Source: JAEUJM01 sp044221555 | Lineage (GTDB): Bacteria; Actinomycetota; Acidimicrobiia; Acidimicrobiales; DATDAH01 | Direction of reading: 5' to 3' | NCBI GenBank assembly: GCA_044221555.1 | Contig: JBGAOY010000004.1 | Location: 124,001 to 188,000, forward strand | Length of the DNA: 64,000 nt | Shown here: piece after piece, positions 8,843 through 17,355 of the stretch | Numbering within the stretch: the first letter of the stretch is position 1 | How the letters are laid out: every line of letters starts with the position of its first letter | Translations under genes and position numbers: made by a program | The notes under the pieces: model-generated | The model's input: only the letters and a program-made list of their open reading frames with translations | What the model was told of the DNA's origin: nothing | The model's database searches: none

Positions 8843-9669
8843 CGCCCCGCGCCGGTGTCGAACCGCGGTGGCCGCTTCTCGCGAAGCGCGGCCACACCCT
8901 CGGCGAAGTCAGGCTCGGTGACCATGTGCTCGAGCAGCTCCTCGGATCGTTGGACGGCGGTGCCCACGTCGCCGTGCAGGTCGGCGTAGATCTGGCGCTT
9001 GGTGGCCTTGAGCGAGAGCGGGGAGATCTCGGTGGCCAGGCGGCGGGCGTAGTCGTAGGTGACCTCGAGCAGTTCGCCCCGCGCCACCGCCCGGTTGACG
9101 AGGCCCATGCGCTCGGCCTCGTCGCCCAGGATCACTCGACTCGACAGCAGCAGGTCGTTGGCGTGACCCACCCCGATCAGGCGGGGCAGCACCCAGGACA
9201 GGCCGTACTCGGCGGGCAGGCCCAGTCGCCCCGACGAGGTGGTGAGCTTGGCCCCGGTGGACGCGAACCGCAGGTCGGCGAAGCAGGCCAGCACCAGTCC
9301 GACACCGGCGGCGGGGCCGTTGATGGCCGCGATCACCGGTGTGGCCATGCCGAAGTGGAAGGCGAAGGCGTGGTCGAACTCGGGGCGCACGCCGTAGCCC
9401 GGCTCGGCCAGCGGTGACCGCACCCCGCTGTCGTAGGCGCCGGCCGCGACGTGTTTGTCCAGTGCCGCGGCATCGGCGCCGGCGCAGAAGCCCCGTCCGG
9501 CGCCCGTGACCACCACCACCCGGACCTCGGGATCCTCCTCGGCCTGCAGGAGCGACCAGCGGTACTCCTCGTGCATCCGACCCGTCCAGGCGTTGAGCCG
9601 GTGAGGTCGGTCGAGGGTGACGGTGGCGACACCGTCGGCGACGGCGTAGCGCACCACCTTCAGCTCCAT
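8839..9669 (-). CDS. Enoyl-CoA hydratase/isomerase (crotonase) family protein
   Basis: 276 residues of the crotonase fold. The oxyanion-hole regions are present (GFCAGADAAAL and INGPAAGVGLVLACFADLRF). Where classical enoyl-CoA hydratases have the first catalytic Glu, this protein reads TTSSGRLGLPAEYG, so that Glu is Ser; a different acyl-CoA reaction such as isomerase or hydrolase is possible. ATG 9669 was chosen; GTG 9675, two codons upstream, is the alternative. Only 23 bases separate it from the divergent SHOCT protein. It overlaps the downstream lipoprotein gene. Confidence 0.8.
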   Translation of the reverse strand: MELKVVRYAVADGVATVTLDRPHRLNAWTGRMHEEYRWSLLQAEEDPEVRVVVVTGAGRGFCAGADAAALDKHVAAGAYDSGVRSPLAEPGYGVRPEFDHAFAFHFGMATPVIAAINGPAAGVGLVLACFADLRFASTGAKLTTSSGRLGLPAEYGLSWVLPRLIGVGHANDLLLSSRVILGDEAERMGLVNRAVARGELLEVTYDYARRLATEISPLSLKATKRQIYADLHGDVGTAVQRSEELLEHMVTEPDFAEGVAALREKRPPRFDTGAGR

Positions 9670-9679
9670 GCCCACTGAT

Positions 9680-9685
9680 TAGCAT
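9680..9685 (+). promoter_or_regulatory. -10 (TAGCAT) for a leaderless transcript at 9693
   Basis: TAGCAT lies 7 bases before the ATG at 9693 and no Shine-Dalgarno sequence fits between them, so transcription would begin at or next to the start codon. Confidence 0.5.
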
Positions 9686-9692
9686 CACGCCG

Positions 9693-10556
9693 ATGGGCCT
9701 TGTCGACGATCTCAACCGGCTGAGCGAGCTCCACGCCGCAGGGCAGCTGTCCGACGAGGAGTTCGACGAGGCGAAGACCCGGATGATCCGCGAGTCCACG
9801 GGCACGATGTCGTCGGGAGGCGACACCGCGGGCGGGCTCGACACCACCGGCTACGACCCCACCCTCACGCCGCCCATCCCGCCCGGGCCCACGGGCACGG
9901 CGGCGGCCGCAGGGCCCACCGCGACGGCGCCGCCCGCGCCGGGCACCACGTCCACCACCGTGCACGGCGCCCGGCCGGCCACCACGGTCATCACCTCGGG
10001 GCTCGGCACCGGCTCGGTCACGCTGGGCTCCCTACCCCCGCAGACCCGCCTCCGGACGCGTGTCCAGGGGCTCACGGCCCCGTCCTCGGTGGAGCCGCAG
10101 CGCAGCGCCAAGCGCACGTTCCTCACCAGTCTGGGCTGCCTCACCATCCCCGTCCTGTTCGTGGCCCTCATGATCGCCACCGCCGGCGTGGCCATGTTCC
10201 CCGGCCTCGCCCGCCTCAGCGCCCCGGTCCTCTGCGACGCCCCGTACGACCACAGCTACGTGGACATCACCCAGAGCAACCCGGTGCCCGGCGAGACCTA
10301 CATCGAGTGGGAGCTGCAGTGCTACAACGACCGCGGCACCGTGCAGGCCGCCGACGACTTCAAGGTGATGGGCATCGTCTTCGTCGAGGCGGTCGTGGTG
10401 CTGTTCGGGATCGTCCTGCTGCTCTCGCTGATCGCCGGGCTCCGTCGCCGGGCCAAGAACGACAAGCAGGACGAGCCCATCCAGCCGGTGCCACCGTCGG
10501 GGTCGTTGAGCGATCTGAGCAACAGCGGCGGGCCCATCATCAACCCACCGTCCTGA
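9693..10556 (+). CDS. SHOCT-domain membrane protein
   Basis: 287 residues. Residues ~1-36 form a SHOCT module (short oligomerisation helix pair: LVDDLNRLSELHAAGQLSDE then EFDEAKTRMI). A Thr/Pro/Gly-rich disordered segment follows, then a first membrane helix at about 142-169 and a second at about 224-249, with a loop between them holding two cysteines (VLCDAPYDH and WELQCYND) that could form an extracytoplasmic disulfide. The tail is charged and Pro/Ser-rich. Function unknown; the SHOCT part suggests self-association. Confidence 0.7.
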   Translation: MGLVDDLNRLSELHAAGQLSDEEFDEAKTRMIRESTGTMSSGGDTAGGLDTTGYDPTLTPPIPPGPTGTAAAAGPTATAPPAPGTTSTTVHGARPATTVITSGLGTGSVTLGSLPPQTRLRTRVQGLTAPSSVEPQRSAKRTFLTSLGCLTIPVLFVALMIATAGVAMFPGLARLSAPVLCDAPYDHSYVDITQSNPVPGETYIEWELQCYNDRGTVQAADDFKVMGIVFVEAVVVLFGIVLLLSLIAGLRRRAKNDKQDEPIQPVPPSGSLSDLSNSGGPIINPPS

Positions 10557-10588
10557 GCGGCGAGCGGGCCCGGGGCTGAGCCGCCGAC

Positions 10589-12043
10589 GTGTCGCGCCTG
10601 CGCCTCCGGGTCACCACCCCGGCCGAGTTCGCGGAGGGATTCGCGGCCATCCGGGCCGAGCTGTCGGTGCCGGCGGCCTTCCCCGCCGCGGTCGAGGCCG
10701 CGGCCGAGACCGCGGCGACGCGCGGCCCGCTGGCGCCCCCCGGTGCGCCGGAGGGCGAGCGGGCCGATCGGCGCGACCTCGAGCTGGTCACCATCGACCC
10801 GGCCGGCAGCCGCGACCTCGACCAGGCCTACGGGGCCGAGCGTCGAGGCAGCGGCTACCGGGTGCACTACGCCATCGCCGACGTCGCCGCCTTCGTGGCG
10901 CCGGGTGGGGCGCTCGACGACGAGGCCCGGGCGCGCGGGGTCACCCTGTACTGCCCGGATGGGCGGTCGCCGCTCTACCCCGACGCCCTGGGGGAGGGCG
11001 CCGCCAGCCTCCTGCCCGAGGTGGATCGTCCGGCGGTGCTCTGGGCCCTGGACCTCGACCAGCGCGGCGCCCTGGGCGAGGTGCGGGTCGAGCGGGCCAC
11101 GGTGCGCAGCCGGCGCATGCTCGACTACCGGTCGGTGCAGGCCGCGATCGACGACGGCTCGGCGCCGCCGGCGCTCCAGCTGCTCCGCGAGGTCGGCACG
11201 CTGCGGGAGGAGCAGGAGCGGGCGCGCGGCGGGGTCAGCCTCAACCTGCCGTCCCAGCACGTCGACCAGCGGCCCGACGGCACCTTCGCGATCCGCTACG
11301 ACGGCCCCCTGCCCGTCGAGGGCTGGAACGAGCAGATCTCGCTGCTGGCGGGGATGGCCGCCGCGGAGCTGATGCTCGAGGCCCGGGTCGGGCTGCTGCG
11401 CACGCTCCCGCCGGCGGGCCCAGAGGTGTTCGACTCGCTGCGCCGCAGCGCCCGCGCCCTGGGCGTGCCGTGGCCGGATGCTGTCGGCTACCCCGAGTTC
11501 GTGCGCAGCCTCGACCCGCACCGTCCCGCCGAGGCCACCCTCATGACACAGTCGGCACGGGTGCTCCGGGGGGCGTCGTACGCGGCGTTCGACGGCGAGC
11601 CGCCCGGGCAGCCGCTCCATGCGGCCATCGCCGCCTCCTACGCCCACGTCACCGCGCCGCTGCGGCGCCTGGCCGACCGCTTCACCAACGAGATCGTGGT
11701 GGCCGCATCGGCGGGCCGGCGCCCGCCGGCGTGGGTGCTCGACGCCCTGCCCGAGCTGCCCGACATCATGAACGGGGCCAATCACCACGACCGGGCGCTC
11801 GAACGGGCCATCATGGACTTCATGGAGGCCGCCGTCCTGGCGCCCAGGGTGGGGGAGGAGTTCGACGCCATGGTGACGATCGCCGGCCGGGGCGCTGCCA
11901 GCGTGCAGTTGCGCGACCCGGCGGTGCTGGCGACGGTGGCGGATCCGTCGCTCGAGCCCGGGTCGGAGGTGCGGCTCCGGCTCGACGCCGTCGACCTCGC
12001 CGCCCGATCGGTGTCGTTCACCGCGATCGGCGGGCGGCCGTGA
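10589..12043 (+). CDS. RNB-domain ribonuclease (RNase II/R-like, short form)
   Basis: 484 residues consisting of an RNB catalytic domain without the cold-shock and S1 domains of RNase R. The metal-binding motif is TIDPAGSRDLDQAY (about residues 69-82): three of the four usual Asp are present and the fourth is Gln, a variant also common in short actinobacterial RNB proteins (recalled, not checked). The Arg-rich helix YAHVTAPLRRLADRF (about 350-364) matches the conserved RNase II region. GTG start at 10589. It overlaps the next gene by 4 bases (GTGA). Expected to degrade single-stranded RNA 3' to 5'. Confidence 0.85.
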   Translation: MSRLRLRVTTPAEFAEGFAAIRAELSVPAAFPAAVEAAAETAATRGPLAPPGAPEGERADRRDLELVTIDPAGSRDLDQAYGAERRGSGYRVHYAIADVAAFVAPGGALDDEARARGVTLYCPDGRSPLYPDALGEGAASLLPEVDRPAVLWALDLDQRGALGEVRVERATVRSRRMLDYRSVQAAIDDGSAPPALQLLREVGTLREEQERARGGVSLNLPSQHVDQRPDGTFAIRYDGPLPVEGWNEQISLLAGMAAAELMLEARVGLLRTLPPAGPEVFDSLRRSARALGVPWPDAVGYPEFVRSLDPHRPAEATLMTQSARVLRGASYAAFDGEPPGQPLHAAIAASYAHVTAPLRRLADRFTNEIVVAASAGRRPPAWVLDALPELPDIMNGANHHDRALERAIMDFMEAAVLAPRVGEEFDAMVTIAGRGAASVQLRDPAVLATVADPSLEPGSEVRLRLDAVDLAARSVSFTAIGGRP

Positions 12044-13404
12044 GCGCCGGAGCCCGGGACGAGGGAACCGGCGGGCGGACGCGGGTCACGCTCGTCTCCC
12101 ACGCGTCGGTGCTGATCGACGCGGGACCGGTCCGCATCTGGACCGACCCCTGGCTGGCCGGGAAGGCGTTCAACGACTCCTGGGCGCTGCTGGCGCCGGC
12201 GGCCCTGCCCGATGGGGCGTACGCGGGCATGGACTACCTGTGGATCTCCCACGAGCACGCCGACCACTTCCACGTGCCCACGCTGCGGGGGCTGCCCGAG
12301 GAGCTGAAGCAGCGGGTCACCGTCCTGGTGCGCACCGGCGACGCTCCCAAGATGGTGGAGGCGCTCGAGGCCATGGGGTTCCGCACGGTGACCCCTCTCG
12401 CGCACCGTGGTCGGGTCACCCTGGGCGACGGCGTCGAGGCCTACAGCTACGAGGTGGGCCAGATGGACACCTGCCTGGCGATCATCCAGGGTGGCGACGT
12501 GGTGCTCGACGTCAACGACGCGGAGTTGAGCGAGACCGACTGCCGGTTGCTGCGCCAGGACCTCGGTCCGTGCCGGACGGTGCTGAACCAATTCTCGATC
12601 GCCGGCTACGGGGGCCACCCCGACCGGGCGACGCACCTCAGCGCGCAAGCGGCGCGCATCGTGGACTCGGTCGTCCACGACCACGAGGCCCTCGGTGCCG
12701 AGGTCACCATCCCGTTCGCGAGCTTCGTGTACTTCTGCCGGGAGGACAACCGCTACGTGAACGCGTACGCCAACCGCCCGAGTGACGTCGACCGCGCCCT
12801 CACCGCCGCGGGCGGTCGGGCGGTGGTGCTGGCGCCCGGCGACTCGTACACGGTCGGCGACGACCACGACTCGTCAGCCGCGCTGGCCTGGTGGGACGAG
12901 CGCTTCGACACCCTCGACCAGCAGCCCTACGACCCGGTCGAGCCGGTGCCGATGGCCGAGGTCGAAGATGCGTTCCGGTGGCGTTGCACGCAGCTGCGCA
13001 CGGTGCTCCCCGAGGCGGTGCTGCGCTGGATGGGGCCCATCACCGCGTCCGTGCCCGACCACGGTGAGACGGTGCGGTTCTGCGTCGCCGACCGCTCGTT
13101 CGAGACCGTCGGCGACGACGCCGTGACCGACGTGACCGTGAACTCCCAGCCCCTGGCGTTCGCACTGGGGCACCCCTACGGGCTGCAGACGTTGGGTGTG
13201 TCGGCCCGTGCCACCGTGCGGCCGGACGCGTCGGGGTGGCGCCGCCACCGCATCGCGTTCGCGGTGGCCAACAGCGGGCTCGACCTGCGGTGGCGCCGGC
13301 TGGTCAGCCGGTCGAACGTGCGGCTCGTGGTGCCCCGTGCCCGCGGCGGCCTGGCGCAGATCCGCTACCTGCTGCGCCGCACCACCACGGGGTCGGTGCG
13401 GTGA
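12040..13404 (+). CDS. Metallo-beta-lactamase-fold hydrolase (UlaG/CMP-Neu5Ac hydroxylase-like)
   Basis: 454 residues. The N terminus is an MBL fold whose zinc motif is HEHADHFH (about residues 71-78); further His/Asp include FSIAGYGGHPD and VVLDVNDAE. The long C-terminal half with aromatic residues and the general look resemble MBL proteins found with sugar-modification genes, for example the catalytic part of CMP-N-acetylneuraminate or UDP-MurNAc hydroxylases, but the Rieske domain of those is absent. GTG 12040 overlaps the RNB gene stop and its own stop overlaps the methyltransferase start, so three genes are coupled. Substrate unknown. Confidence 0.75.
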   Translation: MSAGARDEGTGGRTRVTLVSHASVLIDAGPVRIWTDPWLAGKAFNDSWALLAPAALPDGAYAGMDYLWISHEHADHFHVPTLRGLPEELKQRVTVLVRTGDAPKMVEALEAMGFRTVTPLAHRGRVTLGDGVEAYSYEVGQMDTCLAIIQGGDVVLDVNDAELSETDCRLLRQDLGPCRTVLNQFSIAGYGGHPDRATHLSAQAARIVDSVVHDHEALGAEVTIPFASFVYFCREDNRYVNAYANRPSDVDRALTAAGGRAVVLAPGDSYTVGDDHDSSAALAWWDERFDTLDQQPYDPVEPVPMAEVEDAFRWRCTQLRTVLPEAVLRWMGPITASVPDHGETVRFCVADRSFETVGDDAVTDVTVNSQPLAFALGHPYGLQTLGVSARATVRPDASGWRRHRIAFAVANSGLDLRWRRLVSRSNVRLVVPRARGGLAQIRYLLRRTTTGSVR

Positions 13405-14102
13405 TCACCGATACCGTGCGCCGGCGGACCCGGCGCCTGCTGGTGAGCCCCTCGTGGCACCGCATCGTGCCGACCCGGGTGCGGCGGTCGGTCACCGCGG
13501 CCGTGTCGCTGGCCGAGACCTCGGCGTGGCTGGCCTCGGCGGGCCCGATGCCGGCCTTCGACGATCGAGAAGCGCTGTACGCCGCGGTCCTGGGCCGCCA
13601 CGTGGACGAGCCCCTCGACTACCTCGAATTCGGCGTGTCGCGGGGGGCGTCGATCCGGTGGTGGAGCGAGGCGCTGCAGCACCCCGACACCCGGCTGGTG
13701 GGCTTCGACACGTTCGAGGGCCTGCCCGAGGACTGGGGCGTCGTGGCCGCGGGCACCTACACCGCCGACGGTCGGGTTCCCCGGCTCGACGACGCCCGCG
13801 CCCGCTTCGAGGTGGGGATGTTCCAGGCCACCCTGCCCGGGTGGCTCGCGGCCAACCGGCTCGACCGGCCCACGATCGTGCACCTCGATGCCGATCTCTA
13901 CTCGTCCACCTTGTTCGTCCTGTCCTCGCTGGCGCCCCACCTCGGCGTCGGTGACGTGCTGGTGTTCGACGAGTTCGGCTCGGTGCGCAACGCCGACCAC
14001 GAGTTCCGGGCCTTCGCCGACTTCACCGCCGCCTACCGGTGGCGGTACGAGCCCCTGGGTGCCACCCCTGCCTTCAAGCAGGTGGCCCTGCGTATCGCCT
14101 GA
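13401..14102 (+). CDS. Class I SAM-dependent methyltransferase (TylF/MycF-like)
   Basis: 233 residues. SAM-binding motif I is LEFGVSRGASIRWW (about residue 74 on), followed by VGFDTFEGLPEDW and the acidic metal/SAM segment HLDADLYSST (about 160), features of TylF-type sugar O-methyltransferases. GTG 13401 overlaps the stop of the MBL gene (GTGA). Together with that gene it suggests small-molecule or glycan modification; the acceptor is unknown. Downstream CCGCGG pairs at 14104-14109 and 14116-14121 may form a weak terminator. Confidence 0.75.
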   Translation: MITDTVRRRTRRLLVSPSWHRIVPTRVRRSVTAAVSLAETSAWLASAGPMPAFDDREALYAAVLGRHVDEPLDYLEFGVSRGASIRWWSEALQHPDTRLVGFDTFEGLPEDWGVVAAGTYTADGRVPRLDDARARFEVGMFQATLPGWLAANRLDRPTIVHLDADLYSSTLFVLSSLAPHLGVGDVLVFDEFGSVRNADHEFRAFADFTAAYRWRYEPLGATPAFKQVALRIA

Positions 14103-14232
14103 CCCGCGGCACCCGCCGCGGTTCCCCCTGCTCGGTCGGTCCACCCCTCCGCCGATCCGCTCCTGCGCGACCATGGGGTTCGGCAGCGCCGCCGTGCGCC
14201 GCGGAGTCAGCCCGAGCCGTCGAGTCGCTCAG

Positions 14233-14256
14233 CCGTTCAACCGTTCAACCGTTCAG
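14233..14256. repeat. Three tandem 8-mers at the end of cysQ
   Basis: CCGTTCAA, CCGTTCAA, CCGTTCAG lie head to tail over the stop codon of cysQ, and the last copy forms the small palindrome CCGTTC-A-GAACGG (14249-14261). Confidence 0.6.
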
Positions 14257-14997
14257 AACGGCGAGGGCGCGTTCGGCGAGCTCGGGGCGACAGATCAACA
14301 GGTCGGGCAGGTAGACGTCGGGCTGGTTGTAGACGAGCGGGGAGCCGTCGAGGCGGCTGGTGTGCAACCCGGCGGCGGCCGCCACCGCGACGGGGGCACA
14401 CGAGTCCCACTCGTACTGGCCCCCCGAATGCGCGTAGATGTCCACCTCGCCCTGCACCACCGCCATGGCCTTGGCGCCCGCGGAGCCCATGGCCACCAGG
14501 ACGCCGTCGAGGGCGGCCGCGAGCCGCTCGGCGGCGGCCGGCGGCCGGGTGCGGCTCACGACGAGCCGAGGGGGGCCGTCGACCGGGGGAGCGAGCGGCG
14601 GCGGGTGCTCGGTGCTGAGGGTGAGGCCCTGCGCCGGCAGGGCCACGGCGCCGGCGATGGGCACGCCGTGCTCGACGAGGGCCACGTGCACCGCCCAGTC
14701 CACGCGGGGCACCTCGCTGAATTCGCGGGTGCCGTCCAGCGGGTCGACGATCCACACCCGCGCCGCGGACAGACGGGCCGGGTCGTCCTTGCCCTCCTCG
14801 GACAGCACCGCGTCGTCGGGGACGGACGCGGCCAGTTCCAGCACGAGCAACTCGTGCGCGGCCCGGTCGCCCTCGGCCTTCAAGCGGGGCCCGCCGGCGC
14901 CCTCGGCGGTGAGGCGCTCCCGCAGGTCGACGAGCAGTTCGCCCGTCTGGGTGGCCAGCCGGTGGGCCAGGGCGTGGTCGGAGGGCGTGGCGGGCAT
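14245..14997 (-). CDS. cysQ: 3'(2'),5'-bisphosphate nucleotidase (CysQ/inositol monophosphatase fold)
   Basis: 250 residues with the lithium-sensitive phosphatase metal motifs: EE in VLSEEGKDD, DPLDGT in WIVDPLDGTREF and the late WD motif in YEWDSCAPVAVA. Such enzymes hydrolyse PAP or PAPS, the by-product and product of sulfate activation, to AMP or APS. The gene is divergent from cysD with a 102-bp shared control region, which supports the PAP-phosphatase role over inositol monophosphatase. ATG 14997 was chosen; longer frames would run through the cysD promoter. Confidence 0.85.
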   Translation of the reverse strand: MPATPSDHALAHRLATQTGELLVDLRERLTAEGAGGPRLKAEGDRAAHELLVLELAASVPDDAVLSEEGKDDPARLSAARVWIVDPLDGTREFSEVPRVDWAVHVALVEHGVPIAGAVALPAQGLTLSTEHPPPLAPPVDGPPRLVVSRTRPPAAAERLAAALDGVLVAMGSAGAKAMAVVQGEVDIYAHSGGQYEWDSCAPVAVAAAAGLHTSRLDGSPLVYNQPDVYLPDLLICRPELAERALAVLNG

Positions 14998-15008
14998 GGC
15001 GCGGCGGG

Positions 15009-15068
15009 TTCCTGACGTGGGTGGGAGGTGCGGGCGGAGGCGGGAATCCCAACCGCGTTGGTCAGGAA
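15009..15068. promoter_or_regulatory. Inverted repeat in the cysQ/cysD divergent region
   Basis: TTCCTGAC (15009-15016) and GTCAGGAA (15061-15068) are perfect inverted repeats 44 bases apart, between cysQ and cysD; the 8-bp palindrome GAGGCCTC follows at 15072-15079. They could bind a sulfur regulator (inference). Confidence 0.3.
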
Positions 15069-15083
15069 TTCGAGGCCTCAGAT

Positions 15084-15089
15084 TAGGCT
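15084..15089 (+). promoter_or_regulatory. Candidate -10 (TAGGCT) of cysD
   Basis: TAGGCT ends 10 bases before the cysD ATG, giving a very short or absent leader; no purine-rich Shine-Dalgarno sequence is seen. Confidence 0.4.
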
Positions 15090-15099
15090 GTTCCTCCGA

Positions 15100-16005
15100 A
15101 TGACCTACGAGCTCTCCCATCTGCGCGCCCTCGAAGCCGAGGCGATCCACATCATGCGTGAGGTCGCCGCCGAGTTCGAGCGGCCGGTCCTGCTGTTCTC
15201 CGGCGGCAAGGACTCGATCGTCATGCTCCGCCTCGCCGAGAAGGCGTTCTGGCCGTGCCCGATCCCCTTCCCGGTGATGCACGTGGACACCGGTCACAAC
15301 TTCGACGAGGTGCTCGAGTACCGCGACCGCAGGGTGGCCGAGCTCGGCGCCCGGCTGGTCGTGGCATCGGTCCAGGAGTCGATCGACCAGGGTCGTGTCA
15401 CCGAGGAGACCGGTCCCAGGGCGTCACGCAACCGGTTGCAGACCACCACGCTGCTCGACGCCATCGAGGCCCATGAGTTCGACGCCGCCTTCGGTGGCGC
15501 TCGCCGCGACGAGGAGAAGGCCCGGGCCAAGGAGCGGGTGTTCTCGTTCCGCGACGACTTCGGGCAGTGGGACCCGAAGAACCAGCGACCCGAGCTGTGG
15601 AGCCTCTACAACGGCCGCCATCGCAAGGGTGAGCACATCCGCGTGTTCCCGCTGTCCAACTGGACCGAGCTCGACATCTGGCAGTACATCGCCGAGGAGG
15701 GCATCGAGATCCCGTCGATCTACTACGCCCACCGACGGGAGGTGTTCCGCCGCGACGGCATGCTGCTGGCCGTGGGCCCGTACGTCACCCTGGCCGACGA
15801 CGAGGAGCCGTTCGAGATGGTGGTGCGCTACCGCACCGTGGGCGATGCGTCGTGCACCGGGGCGGTCGAGTCCAGCGCCGACACCATCGAGAAGGTGATC
15901 GCCGAGGTCGCCGCCACCCGCATCACCGAGCGGGGCGCCACCCGCGCCGACGACCGGGTCTCCGAGGCCGCGATGGAAGACCGCAAGCGCGAGGGCTACT
16001 TCTGA
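15100..16005 (+). CDS. cysD: Sulfate adenylyltransferase subunit 2
   Basis: 301 residues, the usual length of CysD. The PP-loop is LLFSGGKDSIVMLRLAEKAF (about residues 30-49); HVDTGHNFDEV and the C-terminal GDASCTGAVESS are further family markers. With CysN it makes adenosine 5'-phosphosulfate from ATP and sulfate in the cytoplasm. One base separates its stop from the cysN start, so the two are certainly co-translated. Confidence 0.95.
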   Translation: MTYELSHLRALEAEAIHIMREVAAEFERPVLLFSGGKDSIVMLRLAEKAFWPCPIPFPVMHVDTGHNFDEVLEYRDRRVAELGARLVVASVQESIDQGRVTEETGPRASRNRLQTTTLLDAIEAHEFDAAFGGARRDEEKARAKERVFSFRDDFGQWDPKNQRPELWSLYNGRHRKGEHIRVFPLSNWTELDIWQYIAEEGIEIPSIYYAHRREVFRRDGMLLAVGPYVTLADDEEPFEMVVRYRTVGDASCTGAVESSADTIEKVIAEVAATRITERGATRADDRVSEAAMEDRKREGYF

Positions 16006-16006
16006 C

Positions 16007-17263
16007 ATGGAACTTCTTCGCCTGGCCACCGCAGGATCGGTGGACGACGGCAAGTCCACGCTCATCGGGCGCCTCCTGTACGACTCGAAGGCCATCTTCG
16101 AGGACCAACTGGAGGCCGTCGAGCGCACCAGCCGCCAGCGGGGCGACACCTATGTCGACCTCGCCCTGCTCACCGACGGCCTGCGGGCCGAGCGCGAGCA
16201 GGGCATCACCATCGACGTGGCCTACCGCTACTTCGCCACGCCCCGCCGCAAGTTCATCATCGCCGACACCCCTGGGCACCTGCAGTACACGCGCAACATG
16301 GTCACCGGGGCGTCGACGGCCAACCTGGCGCTGGTGCTCATCGACGCCCGCAAGGGCATCCTCGAGCAGTCGCGGCGGCACGCCTTCATCGCGTCGCTGC
16401 TGCGGATCCCCCACCTCGTGCTCTGCGTGAACAAGATGGACCTGGTCAACTACGACCAGGAGGTGTTCGAGCGCATCAAGGACGAGTTCCGCGAATTCGC
16501 GGCCCGCCTCGACGTGAGCGACCTCACCTTCATCCCCATCTCGGCGCTGAACGGCGACAACGTGGTCGACCGCTCGGCCAACATGCCCTGGTACGAGGGC
16601 ACGTCGTTGCTGCACCACCTCGAGGAGGTGCACATCGCCTCCGACCGCAACCTGCAGGACCCCCGGTTCCCCGTGCAGTACGTGCTGCGGCCGAAAGACG
16701 ACGAGTACCACGACTACCGGGGCTATGCGGGCACGCTCGCCGGTGGCGTGCTCAAGCCCGGCGACGAGGTGGTGGCGCTCCCGTCGGGCTTCGCCAGCCG
16801 GGTGGCTCGCATCGACACCCACGATGGCCCGGTGGACGAGGCCTTCAGCCCCATGGCCGTCTCGGTCCTGCTCGAGGACGACATCGACATCTCGCGTGGC
16901 GACATGATCTGTCGGCCTCAGAACCGGCCCGACACGGGCCAGGACATCGACGCCACCATCTGTTGGATGTCCGAGTCGTCCATCCTGGCCGCGGGCGCGA
17001 AGCTGGCCCTGAAGCACACCACCCGGTCGGTGCGGGCACTCATCAAGGACCTGCACTACCGGTTGGACATCAACACCCTGCACCGTGACGAGACCGCCAA
17101 GGAGCTCACCCTCAACGAGATCGGCCGGGTCAGCCTGCGCACGACGGCTCCGCTCTTCTTCGACCCGTACCGCCGCAACCGCACCACGGGCAGCTTCATC
17201 CTGATCGACGAGGCCACCAACGAGACCGTGGGCGCAGGCATGATCATCGGCCCCACCACCTGA
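16007..17263 (+). CDS. cysN: Sulfate adenylyltransferase subunit 1 (GTPase)
   Basis: 418 residues, an EF-Tu-like GTPase that drives the CysD reaction. Motifs in order: P-loop GSVDDGKST (about residues 10-18), EREQGITIDVAYRYF, DTPGHLQY and NKMDL (about 142). Length shows a stand-alone CysN; many actinobacteria have a CysN-CysC fusion, but here APS kinase is a separate gene. ATG at 16007. Confidence 0.95.
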   Translation: MELLRLATAGSVDDGKSTLIGRLLYDSKAIFEDQLEAVERTSRQRGDTYVDLALLTDGLRAEREQGITIDVAYRYFATPRRKFIIADTPGHLQYTRNMVTGASTANLALVLIDARKGILEQSRRHAFIASLLRIPHLVLCVNKMDLVNYDQEVFERIKDEFREFAARLDVSDLTFIPISALNGDNVVDRSANMPWYEGTSLLHHLEEVHIASDRNLQDPRFPVQYVLRPKDDEYHDYRGYAGTLAGGVLKPGDEVVALPSGFASRVARIDTHDGPVDEAFSPMAVSVLLEDDIDISRGDMICRPQNRPDTGQDIDATICWMSESSILAAGAKLALKHTTRSVRALIKDLHYRLDINTLHRDETAKELTLNEIGRVSLRTTAPLFFDPYRRNRTTGSFILIDEATNETVGAGMIIGPTT

Positions 17264-17313
17264 CTGCCGTGCTCGTCCGTCGCCGACGTGGTCGGGGCCC
17301 CATTCCCAGGCGC

Positions 17314-17343
17314 CGCGCCACACCGCGGCCTCGTGTGGCCGCG
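17314..17343 (+). terminator. Hairpin between cysN and cysC
   Basis: CCACAC (17318-17323) pairs with GTGTGG (17333-17338) and flanking CGCG/CGCG extends the stem with one bulge. There is no T-run. It directly abuts the cysC -10 hexamer. Confidence 0.4.
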
Positions 17344-17349
17344 TAGCGT
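17344..17349 (+). promoter_or_regulatory. -10 (TAGCGT) for cysC, leaderless type
   Basis: TAGCGT lies exactly 6 bases before the ATG of cysC, giving cysC its own promoter besides read-through from cysDN. Confidence 0.5.
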
Positions 17350-17355
17350 CTGCCC

